This document shows, one piece after another, positions 36,057 to 49,000 of a stretch of 64,000 nucleotides of DNA (positions are counted from its first letter, which is position 1; the number at the start of each line of letters is the position of its first letter). Origin of the DNA: Pipra filicauda (lineage: Eukaryota > Chordata > Aves > Passeriformes > Pipridae). The position numbers and the translations under genes are program-made. The stretch is from the NCBI RefSeq assembly GCF_003945595.2, contig NW_024104286.1:1606685-1670684 (forward strand). The letters run 5' to 3'. The notes beneath the pieces were generated by a model. It had not been told where the DNA came from. It did no database searches and saw only the letters and a list, made by a program, of their open reading frames with translations.

Positions 36057-39000
36057 TGCCAATGAGACTGCAGGGACCATTTAGCATTGCTTTTAGGGAG
36101 GCCTGAACCACCAACCATGTCAAAAGACGTGTCACTCGGGTAAGAAACTGCTCCTCTGCATCAGTGACCCTTATCTCACTCAGAGAATGTAAGAGATGTT
36201 TGCTTTCCAGAGTGTCCTTTTTGGGTTTGCTTCCACTAGGAAAGGCAGAACTGGATCCTTTGGGTTACTCAGCTTGTTGGTGGCACAAAAGTGTAGTGAA
36301 GGTGCAAATCAGCCCTTCCAAAAACTGTCAGGTTTCAGAATTTTTTTTCTTCATTTCCCCCCCCTCCCCCCAAAATTGGTTTCCCAATCCTGCAAAATAG
36401 AAGGGGAAAATTTGGTAGGTGTATCACAGAGTGTGGAAAATTCATGTACTTAATTCTCACTGGGGCAGTCTCGCTGTCTTCGGGGAAGGTGAATGAATGT
36501 ACCGAAATGTCTCTATAGTAATGAAAGAAAACTCATTGTGCCACTGGAGATTGAAGCTGCATGGCCCTGTGGGTAATAAATTGCTACTATTCAGGCTCAT
36601 GAGAGCATCAAGGAAAGCTGATGCAGAGTACTCTAATGACCATTATAACTGACTGCAGTGAAAAAGACTGTTATTTAAGTACATTTCAAAATGTACTGTA
36701 AATTGGGCAAAGGTACAGCTGCACTTATGTGCTGAGACAGCCTCCGGTTTTATTCAGTCTGACAGACTTTGCTCTTTGAATTTAGGTTTTACCTATGTGA
36801 GCTGAATGCTCTTAGTGTTTATGGCCCCTCTTTGCAAGGGAAGCAGCAAAGCCAAGGAGAAGCAGCTCTGTTAGCAGAGGCTCCGGCTGGAGAGTCCAGG
36901 CTTTGGGTGAAGACAAGGCAGGGGAGGGGAGGGTACGACGACCATTCAGCATCACACAGCTGGCCCTTCCCTAAGAACACCTCCCTGTACCTCACACCAA
37001 ACATGACCATTGTGGAGACTGTTTCTGAGCGAACCTGAGAAGCATCTCTGAGACCGAGAGACAATACTTCACAGGCCTTTATGCTGCCACGGAGAGCCAG
37101 GTCTTTTGCTCTGTATGACTTTCCAGACCATACAGTCCCGACCTCCCTCTACATTGTGCATAAGTCAGTTTTGTTTGATTGATGTCTACTTCTACCCCAC
37201 TTTATAAGTTACATGTTTTACAGAACTATTTGAGTGCTCGTGTACACCTATTTGGTTAAAAATAAGGGCGGGAAAGCATAACATTTCTTTGCTGTGCCAT
37301 ATGGACAGTGAAATTTATGGCAGTGTGATACATCCTGGACGTGGGACATCCAGCTTGAGGTACACCAACAGCTCTCATCTTATATTTTTTACACCTGGGT
37401 CCTTCTAGGTCAGCTTTGCCTTTTGTCTTTTTGGCTCTTTTGGGTCTAGTTGGGTCTTTGTCTTGAGGGTAAGAGGTGGTGTGAAATGTATTTTTTTTTT
37501 TTTTCTGAGGAGACTCTTGTGGATATTGCGTACTCATGCAATATGCCCATTTATATCAGTTTATCACCCATCAGGTACATTGTGATCAGGTACCCGAGAC
37601 AAGCAACTTGCAGTAAGCAAGCTGCCAGCAACATTTGGGCAGTCAACACTGCAACAAATCATCTGTGTGAGCCTCCTGTTCAGCACAAGGGGTCAGACCT
37701 GCGCTTCCCAGGAACCAACCAATCCCCAGTTTGTTTGAAGTGTAGTAAATAAAGGTGGATGTTTTAGCTAATGAATTGGCCCTGGAGAAAATAAAGCACA
37801 CAAATTACACTTAACAGTTTATAATCGTGACCTACCTCGAGAATAAAATGACTGAGTCAGGATTAAAGAATTATTGCATGGGTGTTTGCTGACACAATTT
37901 GGTTGCTGAATAAATTACCAGTAAATGGTGGTAATCAGTCCAGCCTTTGTCAGGCGAAATGGAGACTTTTCCTTGGGTGAAGCCCACGAAAGCTAGCAGA
38001 AAGACAAATGTCCACAAGACAGAGCATTTTCTCAGAAGGAGCTGTATGATCTGTATGAAGCTGGAGGTGATGACATCACCCAAACGTGGAGTGTGTCCAG
38101 AGCATCACTAAGTAACTGTAAAGAGAAAGGAATGAACTAAGAGGTTTTTTTCCCAATTGCTTCTGAGTTTCCAAAGATTATCTAGAAGTCACACGGAAGT
38201 AGCTCATTAACTGTCAACCTATTGTTTTTTCTTTTTTATATCTATCAATAATGAGGTCACTTATGTCACTGGTTAGATGAGTAAAGTTAATTGGCATTTA
38301 TTAATAGGTCAATTTCTTTATTAACATTGAAGCTGGTATAAACAATTATACAAAATTGTTTGTTTGGTTTTTTTTTTTCACATGCTTCCAATCGTTCTTA
38401 ACTATTTACTTCTCTTGGTATCATTTTTGCACCATTGCTGATTCCAGAAGAAATTCAAGGAAGCAGCTGACATTATGCCAGACATGTAATGTGAAAAAAA
38501 AAATGGTATCTGACCAAGCATTTATCTTTCCAAGTTACTATTCTGCTTCATTTCTTTGATTCTTTGCCTATTTATGACCATTTTTGAAAGTACTCAGAAG
38601 CAAGGCATTTGAATCTCACTTTGGCTCACTCTCACTATCTGAGTGTCTTGAACCAGCTGAGAGCACTTGTGTTTAGACATGAAATTAAAGATCAGAAGTT
38701 TTGATGTGTGAGAACTGTAGAGGAAATAGGTGCTAAACGCTGTCAGCCTGCCCAGATTGGGCTCCTTCAGGTAAACAGCTAGCTGGAAATAGTAGCATAT
38801 CCATATAAAAGAGTTGTTAAATGTTTGCACCGAACAAAAAATGTCTTTTGTCTTTACTCATTTCCAGCTTCCAAAAGCGAAAAACCACCACCAAACCCCA
38901 TAAAAACCAAAACAACAAAAGAGGTGCCTCCATTACCATTTAATAAAATCTCAGTTGAAACCTTTTCTGTTATGTATTTGGAGTGTTTGTTCCAAGTGTT

Positions 39001-40719
39001 AAACCCTTTGCCCAATGGTCACCGATTATTCTCAAGACTTTTTTATTGGGCCATTTCCTCAAAATGCCTAATATTCCCTCATCTTCCACCAGTTTCAGGC
39101 TAAAATCAATCTCTACCATGTTTTGACACTTCTTTTGACACCTGCCAGCCTGTGAATACATCTAGTGACTATGCTGGTGAGGTAGGAGCATGATTAGGCA
39201 AAAACAAAGTCACAAGGGAAGAATTAAATAGTTAAAAATAATGTCAATATTCTGTGGTATTAAGATTTCAGAGCTGTGAGGAGTTTATGTCAATGGATAT
39301 TGTTTTATAAGTTTTGTTGTTTTAACTCACTCCGTGACCTGATTCTGAAGGAAATTTCTTAATTAACTTTCTACATATTTGACAATGAAGTTCAAAGGAA
39401 TCAAGAAGTACTTAAAGTGTAGAATTAAAAATAACTCCATTTCTGAAATATCTTGTATTGGTTAAATATACATATTTTATCTACATTTAATTAAATTTCT
39501 TTTTAAAAATATCCCCTGGTTTCACGAACTAGGTCAGTTACTGCAAATACCTTGACTCATTTAAACAGTTCTGAATATTGCCATTATGAAAACTGACTTA
39601 TACAATATTTATAATTTCACCTATTTTTGGTTTTCAGTTAAATAAAAAAAATTCTTACGCTTTTTAAATGGTGATAATAAAATAGATAACCTTATTTGTT
39701 GTTTCAAGTCTGCTAGAGACCTGTAATTGACTCTAACACTAAGGCAGACAGGTGGTCATTGACTTCAGTGGGATTTCCATCTGGCTGTTGTTCATCCCTC
39801 TCTGTGAAAGTGGTCTCCTATGACTCTCAGGCCCATGAAGGACTCAAACAGATCAAAATTAGTTGTGCTTTCTTTAAGAAGAGACTCAACCTATGCATTA
39901 CACAGGCTTGAATAATTCTGCTGAAACCAATGAGACTCTCTGAGGGTTTTAGCTTGCTGCAGCTGAAGTAACTGAAAATTGGATCTGGGTCCGAAGGATT
40001 AGAGACTCAAGCATCACTAGCGCTGAGTGAAAGCTAAAAAGCTGTAAGTGTGGAAATAATATACCAAAAAGCACTTTGGGCATTTCACTTTCATGCTCCA
40101 CATTGGAAGTGCACATCTCTTTCCTCCAGTTATGCTAAGAACTCAGCCACCAGTACTTGTGTTAAATATCTAAACACACCTAATGTCAGCAGTATTGGTA
40201 AGCCTCCACTTCTTGTGCAAACCTCTAGTCTTTTCCATGTTTGTCCTAGAAGAAGGAAGACACGCAGCTGGGAGAATGACACCTTTCTGAAGAGACACGT
40301 GAACTGAGTGTCTCTTCAGTTAGAAGTGGCACAGTGATGCTCCTGCCCACAGCTGCAGCATCTGGACTGTCCCTGAAACTGAGGACTCTCACCAGACATG
40401 CAGAAGCATGTTGGCACAAGACTGACTCCCAGTTCAGGGGCTGAGCTTAGGAGATAAATACAACTGCCACTGACTTCAATGCTGGTGGATTGAAAGGCAA
40501 CAGTCACACAGGGGTCATTCAGTCCAGCCAGGGCCACATGCTGTTGGATCAAAACAAGTAAGTTATGTACTGAAACTGCTCGTGTCAGTTTTCCGAGCAC
40601 AGACAGCAAGCATCAGTGAAGACCACAAAAATTTGAAAAATAAAATCTCAGTCAGCAGCTGCTGGATATGAAAGTGAGACACAGTTTGGGATGAGGTAGC
40701 ACATTCCTGAAATTGTCAC
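36057..40719. other. Unique sequence, no gene seen
   Basis: About 4.7 kb without a recognised gene or repeat family. A T run of about 14 lies near 37491. A minus-strand frame of 93 codons (37256-37537) is very basic but has no domain. The AT-rich part at 39190-39680 has low repeat character and many TTAAT/ATTA words. Confidence 0.45.
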
Positions 40720-41310
40720 TGCTTATGATTTGACAGCATTACAAAGGAAATCATTTGCCCGGTTTTGAAATATGTATTCAAACGTCTGTTCCATTAAACA
40801 CACATCAGTATGTTGCCACCTGTTCCAGTCATGCTTGATAATGAATGGTATGCAGAGATAATATACCTGCCTGGCCTTGTAAATGTTCTGCAGGGAAAAA
40901 TCAAAATTAGGTAATGTAAGTCAAATTTGGATGGATAGTCCTGTTACAGTCAATGCTAAATCCAGTACCCTTAATTACTTTGTTGCCTGAATTGGAAACC
41001 CTTCAAATAATGAGGAGGGGAAATAAAGCTTCTTGACAGTTAAGAGCCAAGGAATATGATTTTGTTGCAAGGTCCATCACTTACCCACAGATGACAGCAA
41101 ATCCCCATGCAGATCAATCAGAGAGGCGGTAGAAAATGAAAGTAAGTGTTGGCATACACACTATTCAAAGATATTAAAGCTAATGTTGCCACGACTGAAG
41201 ATAAAGCGAGTGGGGCTGCCATTGAGATCCCACTGAAATCAGTACAAAATTTCCATTTATACTGCACGACTGTGGAGCCTTGATGTAGCTATTAAAATGA
41301 AATCAGGAAG
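40720..41310. promoter_or_regulatory. Candidate enhancer with repeated TGACAG sites
   Basis: Unique, moderately AT-rich sequence with three plus-strand TGACAG words (40731, 41034, 41092), the core site of MEIS/PKNOX homeodomain factors, and several TAAT/ATTA words nearby. It holds no open frame of note and no repeat. Such composition is common in deeply conserved developmental enhancers, but six-base words recur by chance and I cannot test conservation here. Confidence 0.25.
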
Positions 41311-43142
41311 GAAAAGGTACAAATTAAGGACAAGCAAGAGGTTAATTTTAAGCATATACTAATGCCTTTGACTTATGTGCTGAAGTACTTTGAACACCAG
41401 CTTGTTTTCTGTCTGAAAGCTGGGACTCTTTTAATAGCTTCCAAAAACCTTTGTCTGAGGGAACCTCACTCTTGCATCCATGCAGAGCAGGTGTGGGCTT
41501 ATGATGTGCTTTAAACCTCAGGGTGGTTCTGCCTGGGAAGTTTTTCTGCATAAATACATAAGAAATTGAAGCTGTAGGTGTCTCTGCTCGAACGACTCTG
41601 AAGTGCTGTAAATCAGCAAGAGATGAGAGGATAATATGCTCATCTCATTCACTCATTTCTGCCTGTTGGGCTCTTACATGGTGTTGACTTGCAAAGAATC
41701 ACCGCCAAATGAGTTTGCTCCAAACAGGCTCTTGGACTGTTGTCCCACCATGGTATTTCATTACTCATCATGTTAAAAGAGTAACTGCAAGAACTCACTG
41801 TGCAGTTTATCAAGCTTACATATTGCTTTTCTAGGTAGGAGCTGTGTGAAACTCAGAACACCTCTTCCTTCTTCGATTACTTTATTTTGAGAAACCAGAG
41901 TTTACAGCCATGTAGCCTGCAAGTCTGTTGCCCATTTGTAGATCCCTGATCAACTTGCAGTTACAGAGAGTACCTGTCTGTCACAAATCAGGTGCATGCT
42001 ACACAGCAGGTAGCTCAAATGCTTTGCATATCACATATATACGTAGCCAATGCAAGTGAATCAATACTGGGAAGAGTCAGGTTTTATAACTGATGAACAG
42101 AACTTTTGCAAGCTTTGCCCATGAGCAAGCTGTCACTGGACTGCAAGAGGTTAAGATCACCTCTCTAGATATTTCAGCTAGAAGCCTCACTGATCTGACC
42201 AGAAACTGGCTGTGAGCCACGTCACTGAAATTCAGCTATCAAAATGCAACTTTGTCTGAAGTTCAAGGATCATCAGTTCTGAATTCAGTAAATTACTGCT
42301 CATCAGTTAGGATGTTAAGCATAGCGTTGCAGACAAATACGAGGATAATTACACAGGGAGTTTCTCATACCATCCAACTTAGGAGATAATTTAGATACCC
42401 AAGTCACTTAGAGAGTCTGCAAAGAAACATTGATTCCCTCAAGGGAGAATTCAAAGTTTCAAAATTAAATATCTAGGAGAGTTTAAAATAGTTGATGTGA
42501 GCATAGCAACTGCTTTTCATGGTTTGTAGTTCCCCTTGTACTGTAACTCGTCATGACATTTCTCACAACCTCCTTGTACAAAGCTGTTGTGTGACCTTGC
42601 AGAAGGCTGACAGACCTCTGTTGCACCCCACACTATGGGAAGTTGCTTGTGCCTGGTCCCCCTTAGGTCATCCTTTGCTAGCAGGGCAACTCTACAAATG
42701 CATGTAATAGGGTATTTATAAAATATGTTGGCACATTTGAGCCCTGATGTTCCCAGATGAAGATTTGGCCCTGGGTTTATACAAAATACCTCTGTCAGAG
42801 GTGCTTGAATTGTTGCATACTCCTGAGGTGCCTGATACTTTATTAATGCACTTTCTTATTCCAGGCTTTGGCTTGTGAGTCTACTATACACAGTGTGTGT
42901 ATTACATGTCACTCACCCACAATATTATCCTATGAGTTTATGCTGAAGCAAGGCCTGACACATTTGAAGAATCAAAAAACATTCATCAATGTTAAGCCCT
43001 GCACTATACTCTGTTCTTGAAAGGCCCAGTCAGCTCTATCCTCTTATGACAAATGCCAATGACAGAACTTTCAGTTAAGTGCAGTGTGGTGAAACAGGAT
43101 TTCTATCATATAAACAGTCTTCATAAATATATGTAAAATATA
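41311..43142. other. Unique sequence, no gene seen
   Basis: No gene, RNA or repeat recognised. Confidence 0.5.
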
Positions 43143-43560
43143 GAATCATAAAAAAGAGAGCTGGAAAGGACCTTAAAATGTCACCCAGGCCAGTCAGCCT
43201 GATGAACATTTCTCTAACTTCCTCTTTAAGAACTTCACAGATAGACCTTCACCAAGATGGACCTTCATCCTCTCTTTACTGACCTTAACTGAGTCAATAA
43301 AGACTGTCAATTAAGTGCTCAACTGAGTGCTTCCTAATGTCTTGCCACAATGTTTTTTTTTGCTGTAGATAAAGCCTACTGGTTTCTTTCTTACCCATCA
43401 TGGATGCAGAAAATGTAAGGCTTCCTTCTTTGCAGCAACCTTTTCTGTATTTGAAAATCATTATCATGTCTCTGCTTCATTTTCTCTTCCATAGATTGCG
43501 CAGTACCAATTAGTTCAATCTTTTGTTGTAAGTCATATTTTCTAGTTCTCTGATCATTCT
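43143..43560 (-). mobile_element. Old, diverged CR1 retrotransposon copy
   Basis: AATCATAAAAAAGAGAGCTG then GGAAAGGACCTTA begins a block that follows the reverse complement of an older CR1 subfamily: GTGCTTCCTAATGTCTTGCC, a TTTGCTGTAGATAAAGCC region, CTTTGCAGCAACCTTTTCTG, then AAAATCATTATCATGTC and a final TTCTAGTTCTCTGATCATTCTC. Many substitutions and small gaps separate it from the consensus, so it is much older than the copy at 45921. No reverse-transcriptase frame survives. Confidence 0.85.
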
Positions 43561-43610
43561 CACACTGAATAATAAGAACTTTGTGAAAGAAGAAAAGGAA
43601 TGAGAATTTT

Positions 43611-43640
43611 GTATTATTATTATTATCATTATTACTACAA
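43611..43640. repeat. Short (ATT)n microsatellite
   Basis: An imperfect run of ATT triplets with a TCATT and an ACTAC interruption, followed by more AATTATT words. Confidence 0.8.
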
Positions 43641-45920
43641 TTAATTATTCAATCACAATACATTTTATTTGGGTTATTGCTAAAATAACTTTACCTTTGA
43701 TGCTTAATAATGTGTACAGAGATATATCCCTACGGATTGAGCTTCTGTGTTATGTTGGCTCACAGTCTTTGTGATTTGCGTTTCAGGAAATAAAAAACGT
43801 CTACAAGCCAAACAGACACACTCTCAGGGCTAAGAAATATAGGCATCCTGTCTTTCTTGTTATGTGGCAGCTAATGCTCCCCTGATAAGACCAGATTCTT
43901 GTCTGACATTATGTATCTGCTACCAGAGCACAAGTCCATGACAGTGGTGTAAACAGCTTCAGCCTGGCTGTCCTTCCTCGCTCTGTTGGGTGCAGTCCCA
44001 ATCTCTGGGGCTTCTGCAACTTCTGCTGCACACACATGACAACCCAGTTACCCCTCCAGTCCCTGCTTATTTCCACAGACCCATGGGTGACCACGGGCTC
44101 AGTGACTGGAGAGTAATGGATGGGAGGGCTGAATTCAGACTGCACAGCTGGCCTCAGCACCAGCCCTCCCTGCCCAATGAAGCTGCCATCCATGCTATCT
44201 GCCATCCTCTCGGCAGAGGTTGGAGGAGGAAGTTTCCATGTACTGCACATGATAGGAAGGTCCACGTTGAACAACACTGCAGAAGTGCTTCTGTACACAG
44301 TGTTTCTGATCTAGCAGAAGTTTGCTTTGAATGGAGGCTTAAGTGGTAGTCTTACAAAGTTTGCCAAACGAAAACACAAGGGTAATCCCAAGAGGCTGTT
44401 ACCAGAAAGTAGCTTCAGTTCTTGGCTTATGATCCATACATAAAGACTTTGTGCAATACTTCCATGGACACGTTGTTGGGAAAATACTCTGTCAGCAATG
44501 AAGGCAAGAAGAAACTTTGAAGTGTGTCTACCAAAGCAGATAGTCCTAAGTAAAGGAAACTATGATTCCTATAACCCCAAATGCTATATAGAGGGATATC
44601 TGGCATTCAAAGGGTTAACCCAATTGAAAAATGAAAACTTTTCAAGCAACCTATTCCCTTAAGAGGTGCTTTCTTCATTTTCACTCAAAATCTGCAAGAA
44701 AAAAAGAAACGGAGGATAAAAGCTACTAGAAAGCTGTTCAATTTAAGGGAGAAAGGAGAGGAACAAAACCAGAGGGGAAGAGAGGTGGAACAAAAGAAAC
44801 TCACTCAGAAAAAGGAGAGCAAAGAATATCCACAAAAAATGAGAGAAAGGCTGGCATCAAAAGGGGCTTTCAGCCTCAGAAAGAAGCCAGCAGCCAGGCA
44901 CTGGAGGTGATATCACCAACAAATCCCCTCTGCAGAGAGAGATACTCTTGCAGGACATGCTACTACTGGTGTAGGGGTTAGGAGAGACAGTGATTTTTAC
45001 AGGACTGAACTTCAGAGGGATTCTTTGAGCAACCAGGTTTCAAGCTGTTTTCCAGTTACTGAAAGAAGCTCAGTGGCCCGTTTTGCCTTTTGGGCTTCTC
45101 TTTTTTGATTGACCTGTTATTTGTGGACTCCTACTTCAGTGAGCTATAATAATTAAAGAAGACTGAGCTTTTAATTAAAGGTACAGTGAATTTGGATCTT
45201 GCTCACAGCCAAAAATATTTCCTGTGGAAAGTTGATATTTTTATATAAGAATATAATGCCTCTGCTGGAACACCCTTTTCAGGAAGACACAACAAAAGAA
45301 ATGGGATATGATCAGAATTTTATGGACTGCTCTAATCTCTTTTTTTCCCTCCTGTAAAATAAATTATGCATTAAGATCTCTGAGTTCCCCAGGTCATCTA
45401 GCTCCTAATATCCCCCAAAGGATGCTCAGCATCCTAATGCCCGCAAAAGTGATGTCACATCTGTGAATCACTGTCACCAGAATCAATTATTCATAATCTG
45501 TCACATACGTGCTTTCTTTTGCAAAGCACAGTCACTGTTTGGAGGCCTGATCATTTCCCCCTTGGACAGAGTGTGCCTTTGGCTTTGCACTTGCAGCAGC
45601 CTGGGGATCCAGCTCCCAGTGTCCCCAGGAGGGGAGCAGGGCAGCATGGAGCAAGGGCAGCACACAGCAAGCCCGACGTGCCTCCCTCCAGACCCTCTGA
45701 GGTTCCACCCCAGCGCATCTGCTCTCTGGTGCCAATCCGTCTGCCAGAGAAAACACAGAGCAAACATGCAGAGGAAGAGATTTCATTTTCCCAGAGCCAT
45801 TCATAGGGCAGGAGCTCCCCATTTCCAATGCCATTCACGAGGTTGTCACTTGCTTGGCATATTGTGATGTTGAAAAAGCCAAAGAGCTCTATGAGCCACG
45901 AAAGGAACAAAACCGACTGA
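43641..45920. other. Unique sequence with overlapping frames and a purine-rich tract
   Basis: At 43909-44349 a 129-codon minus frame and a 119-codon plus frame overlap; neither has a domain. At 44690-44830 the plus strand is strongly purine-rich (A and G). At 45460-45870 five frames of 88-144 codons overlap on both strands in a GC-richer patch. The 144-codon minus frame runs out of the neighbouring CR1 tail, which explains its first 25 residues. Confidence 0.45.
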
Positions 45921-46050
45921 CAAGGCCAGGTTGGATGGGGCTGTGAGCAACCTGATATAGTGGAAGGTGTTCCTGCCCATGGCATGGGGAGTTGGAACTA
46001 GATGATCTTTAAGGTCCCTTCCAACCCAAACCATTCTATGACTGTATGAC
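45921..46050 (+). mobile_element. CR1 retrotransposon 3' tail, well preserved
   Basis: CAAGGCCAGGTTGGATGGGG is followed by AGTTGGAACTAGATGATCTT, TAAGGTCCCTTCCAACCC and the terminal ACCATTCTATGACTGTATGA, all close to the CR1 consensus. The copy is only about 130 bases long, truncated at its 5' end, and ends in the octamer-like repeat typical of CR1 3' ends. It is the least diverged CR1 in the window, hence the youngest. Confidence 0.93.
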
Positions 46051-49000
46051 TTTTCAGTGGTTTTGTTTCTGTTCTTTGAATCTTTTTTTTAAACTGGACT
46101 ACAAGACAGCAGTTCCCCTTCAGCTTTAGTTGCTCATTTAGGTGTAACTAATCACAGTCTTTATAAAATGAGCCCCATTCTCCCTCACAGTCCTTCTTTC
46201 ACAGTGAATTTGGTGGTAACATGGGTGGGGGTCTGTATACCATTTCAAAGTTAGATTTATGAGCATTGGAAGTGTGGTGGGAAACAATGCAGTTGCCTGA
46301 GCCTGGTCTCATATCTTTACCAGTGGCTGTTTAATGAAAATGGGAGAAATTAATTTACTTAGGAAGCCCTTGCTCCTCTCTCAGACTTGACTGTTTGAAA
46401 GTCGTGGAGAGTGGAGTGGCAAAGCAAACAGACATGCACAGATTGGCTTGTTTTCATAAGAAACCAAGCTAGAAAATATGCTTAAAGTATCTTCAGGTAC
46501 TGCACTGACCTTGAGCTTTTTCCCTTCATTAATTTTATGATTTTATCAACACATTTTCCAATTAAAAAAAATTCTCTTCCCTCTTCCTGCAAAAAAGTTC
46601 CTATTCCTACCTCTCGCACCCCTCACCAATCTCCCCCTTTCTTTCAACTCTCATAATCCTTGGTGTGATAATGGGTAAGGAAACGTTTTCAGACAAAAGC
46701 CTGGTATTTTAATTTTGATAACCTTCCCTAGCAGCAAGATTTGTGTGAGATGGAGATTAATGAAAGCCAGGCACAATGCACCCTTGTCATCAGGTAGAGT
46801 AAGAAGCAGATAACTCTCAGGGAAGCAAGTGGTTCAAAAGGGGAGTAAGTAATAACACATTTTAATTTTCCATGCATTCCTACCCACCCTTTAATGGAAG
46901 GAGAACCCAAACTGCAAGCAAAGAGAATATGGAGAAGAAATAGCAGCCTTAGTTCATTGAATGGGCTGAGAGGAGTAAAGGGGGCCTGGGGAGGCCCTTC
47001 CAGCAGCAATAATTGGGCCCCACCTAGGGCATGTGGTAGCAAGTGGATGTTTTTTCTGCACATTTTTATCACCTATCATAAGGAGACAAGTAATGTCTAC
47101 AGTCCCATAATCCCCAAATCCATGTGAAGCCCATTCATTGGGCTAGCTGAGGCAGATGGGGAAGGAGAGACGACAGTGGGGCAGAGCCCTGGGCAGTCCT
47201 TGCAGGGTTGGTAAGGCATTGTAAGCCACCACGAGCTATCAATCAGGGCCCAGAAACTGCCCAGTCAGGGCTGCAGGTGCTCAGCAACAGCTGGGCAATT
47301 TGCCTGTCTGGCAGAAGAAGATCTCCTGCTCCCTAGGGACCCCTTCACTTGCCATGTAGCATTCAGCTGGCAGGGATAGCCTCGAGCCCCGAAAGTTGCT
47401 GAGGAAAATACTCATTTTCCTCTCAACCCTAGAGGCTAGTCAGGAAGCACCAAACCTATGTCACAATCAGATCCTTTAGCAGGAAGCCCCTCCTGAAGAC
47501 TTGCACAGCCTTTCCTAAGGTATGGAAGTAGCTACGCACTGCTATTTACCATGGCATTTTCCGGTAAAATCTACACCAGGAGTCCATCCCTGGCAAAGTG
47601 TATCCCACGTACGTTTTTCCAAATAGGACAAGGCAGGAGAGTCATAGGAAGGGCTGCTACTGCTTGATGAGTGTGGAGGCTCAGACACATGTGTGTTCAG
47701 GACAGTTGCAAACACAGCTGCTCCAGCGCTCCATTCCCTCCCTCACAGATTTTCTGCACCATTCAGGTGGCCACTACCAAGAGATGGTGTAGCCACGGCC
47801 AGAGACGTGAATTCAGCTCCTTCCTCATGTTTTAAACACAGAGCCTGATCTCCCTCTTAATAGTTGCCCTTGCTCCTATACTGTGATCAGACTTGGATAG
47901 ACTTATAATACATTTTATTACTTGGATTATTTTTTAACTCTTGGACTACAGTTGTTGGCTTTTCTTAATCTCCCACCACCTCACTCATATTGTATTAGAA
48001 TTAGAAGGAGTCATGAATAAGTAGCTCGCTCCTTGGCTTTTCATCTCATAAAATAAGCTTCTAAAAATTGTTTCTGAAGTGTTTCTTGAGTGATAACAAT
48101 GTTCTGTCAAATGTTTTGAGAACTAATATTTTCTGAAAGAGTATGTATCTCAAGAGAGCGGCTAGAATGAGGAGTGGGGGGCGGGGAGAAGCTGTTTGGA
48201 AGCATGGAGGAGACCGGATGGAAGTTTGAAACAACTGTTGCACACATACTACGTAACGAAAATGTTAAACTGCAATAAAAAGGGAAAATTATGGCTTTTT
48301 ATGGGACAACTTTTTTACCCACCATGATGCCTTCCTGTTGCTCTTTGCATGAGTAAGCTACAAGAAGCGAAAGCAGAAATGAAAACAACTTGGCCAGACT
48401 GCAGTCCCCCATTCACTCCACTGCAGCTGGTGGATCCGAGCTCCTGAGAGAAAGGACAGCATTTAGACAGTGATCCCGACATACAGCACTGGATATGAGT
48501 AAGAAATATTGAGTAGGTCAGACAATTTGGGGATCGGTCCCCATTTCCCTTAATTATGAGTTCAAGTTATGAGCCTTTCAGTTTCCGTAAAGTTCAGACA
48601 CCAGATCAACCTGTCAGCCCTGTCACTTCTAAGTCTGTTGTTCTCTCTGTGAAACCAGCTCCATAGGCATTTGGTGACTGTTACCCCCAGGAGTCGCTCA
48701 CTTTCCCAGCCAGGCAGCAGGTCTGTCCTTGAGTCCCAGCTCCCTGCCTGCAGTCTCACTCTGGCTGCAGCTTGGGCAAGTCTCAACATCTCATGTTGTG
48801 CTTTTTTACTTTTAACTGTAGACACACATCGACCCCTCCTTTACCTGTCTACTTGCTGCTCTGTTGACCTTGTGTGTTTAGTTTGCTAACACTGTGGCTG
48901 GGCTCAAGCAGTAACAGTCTAAGTGGAATGCTCAAGCAACTGCTTGTTTCCACCCACGCACATAAATAATCATAATAGACAAAAAATTATTCAACTCATT

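Noticed and set aside
45551..45985. 144-codon minus-strand frame
   Set aside because: Its N-terminal part is antisense CR1 tail, and the rest lies in a GC-richer patch with four other open frames.
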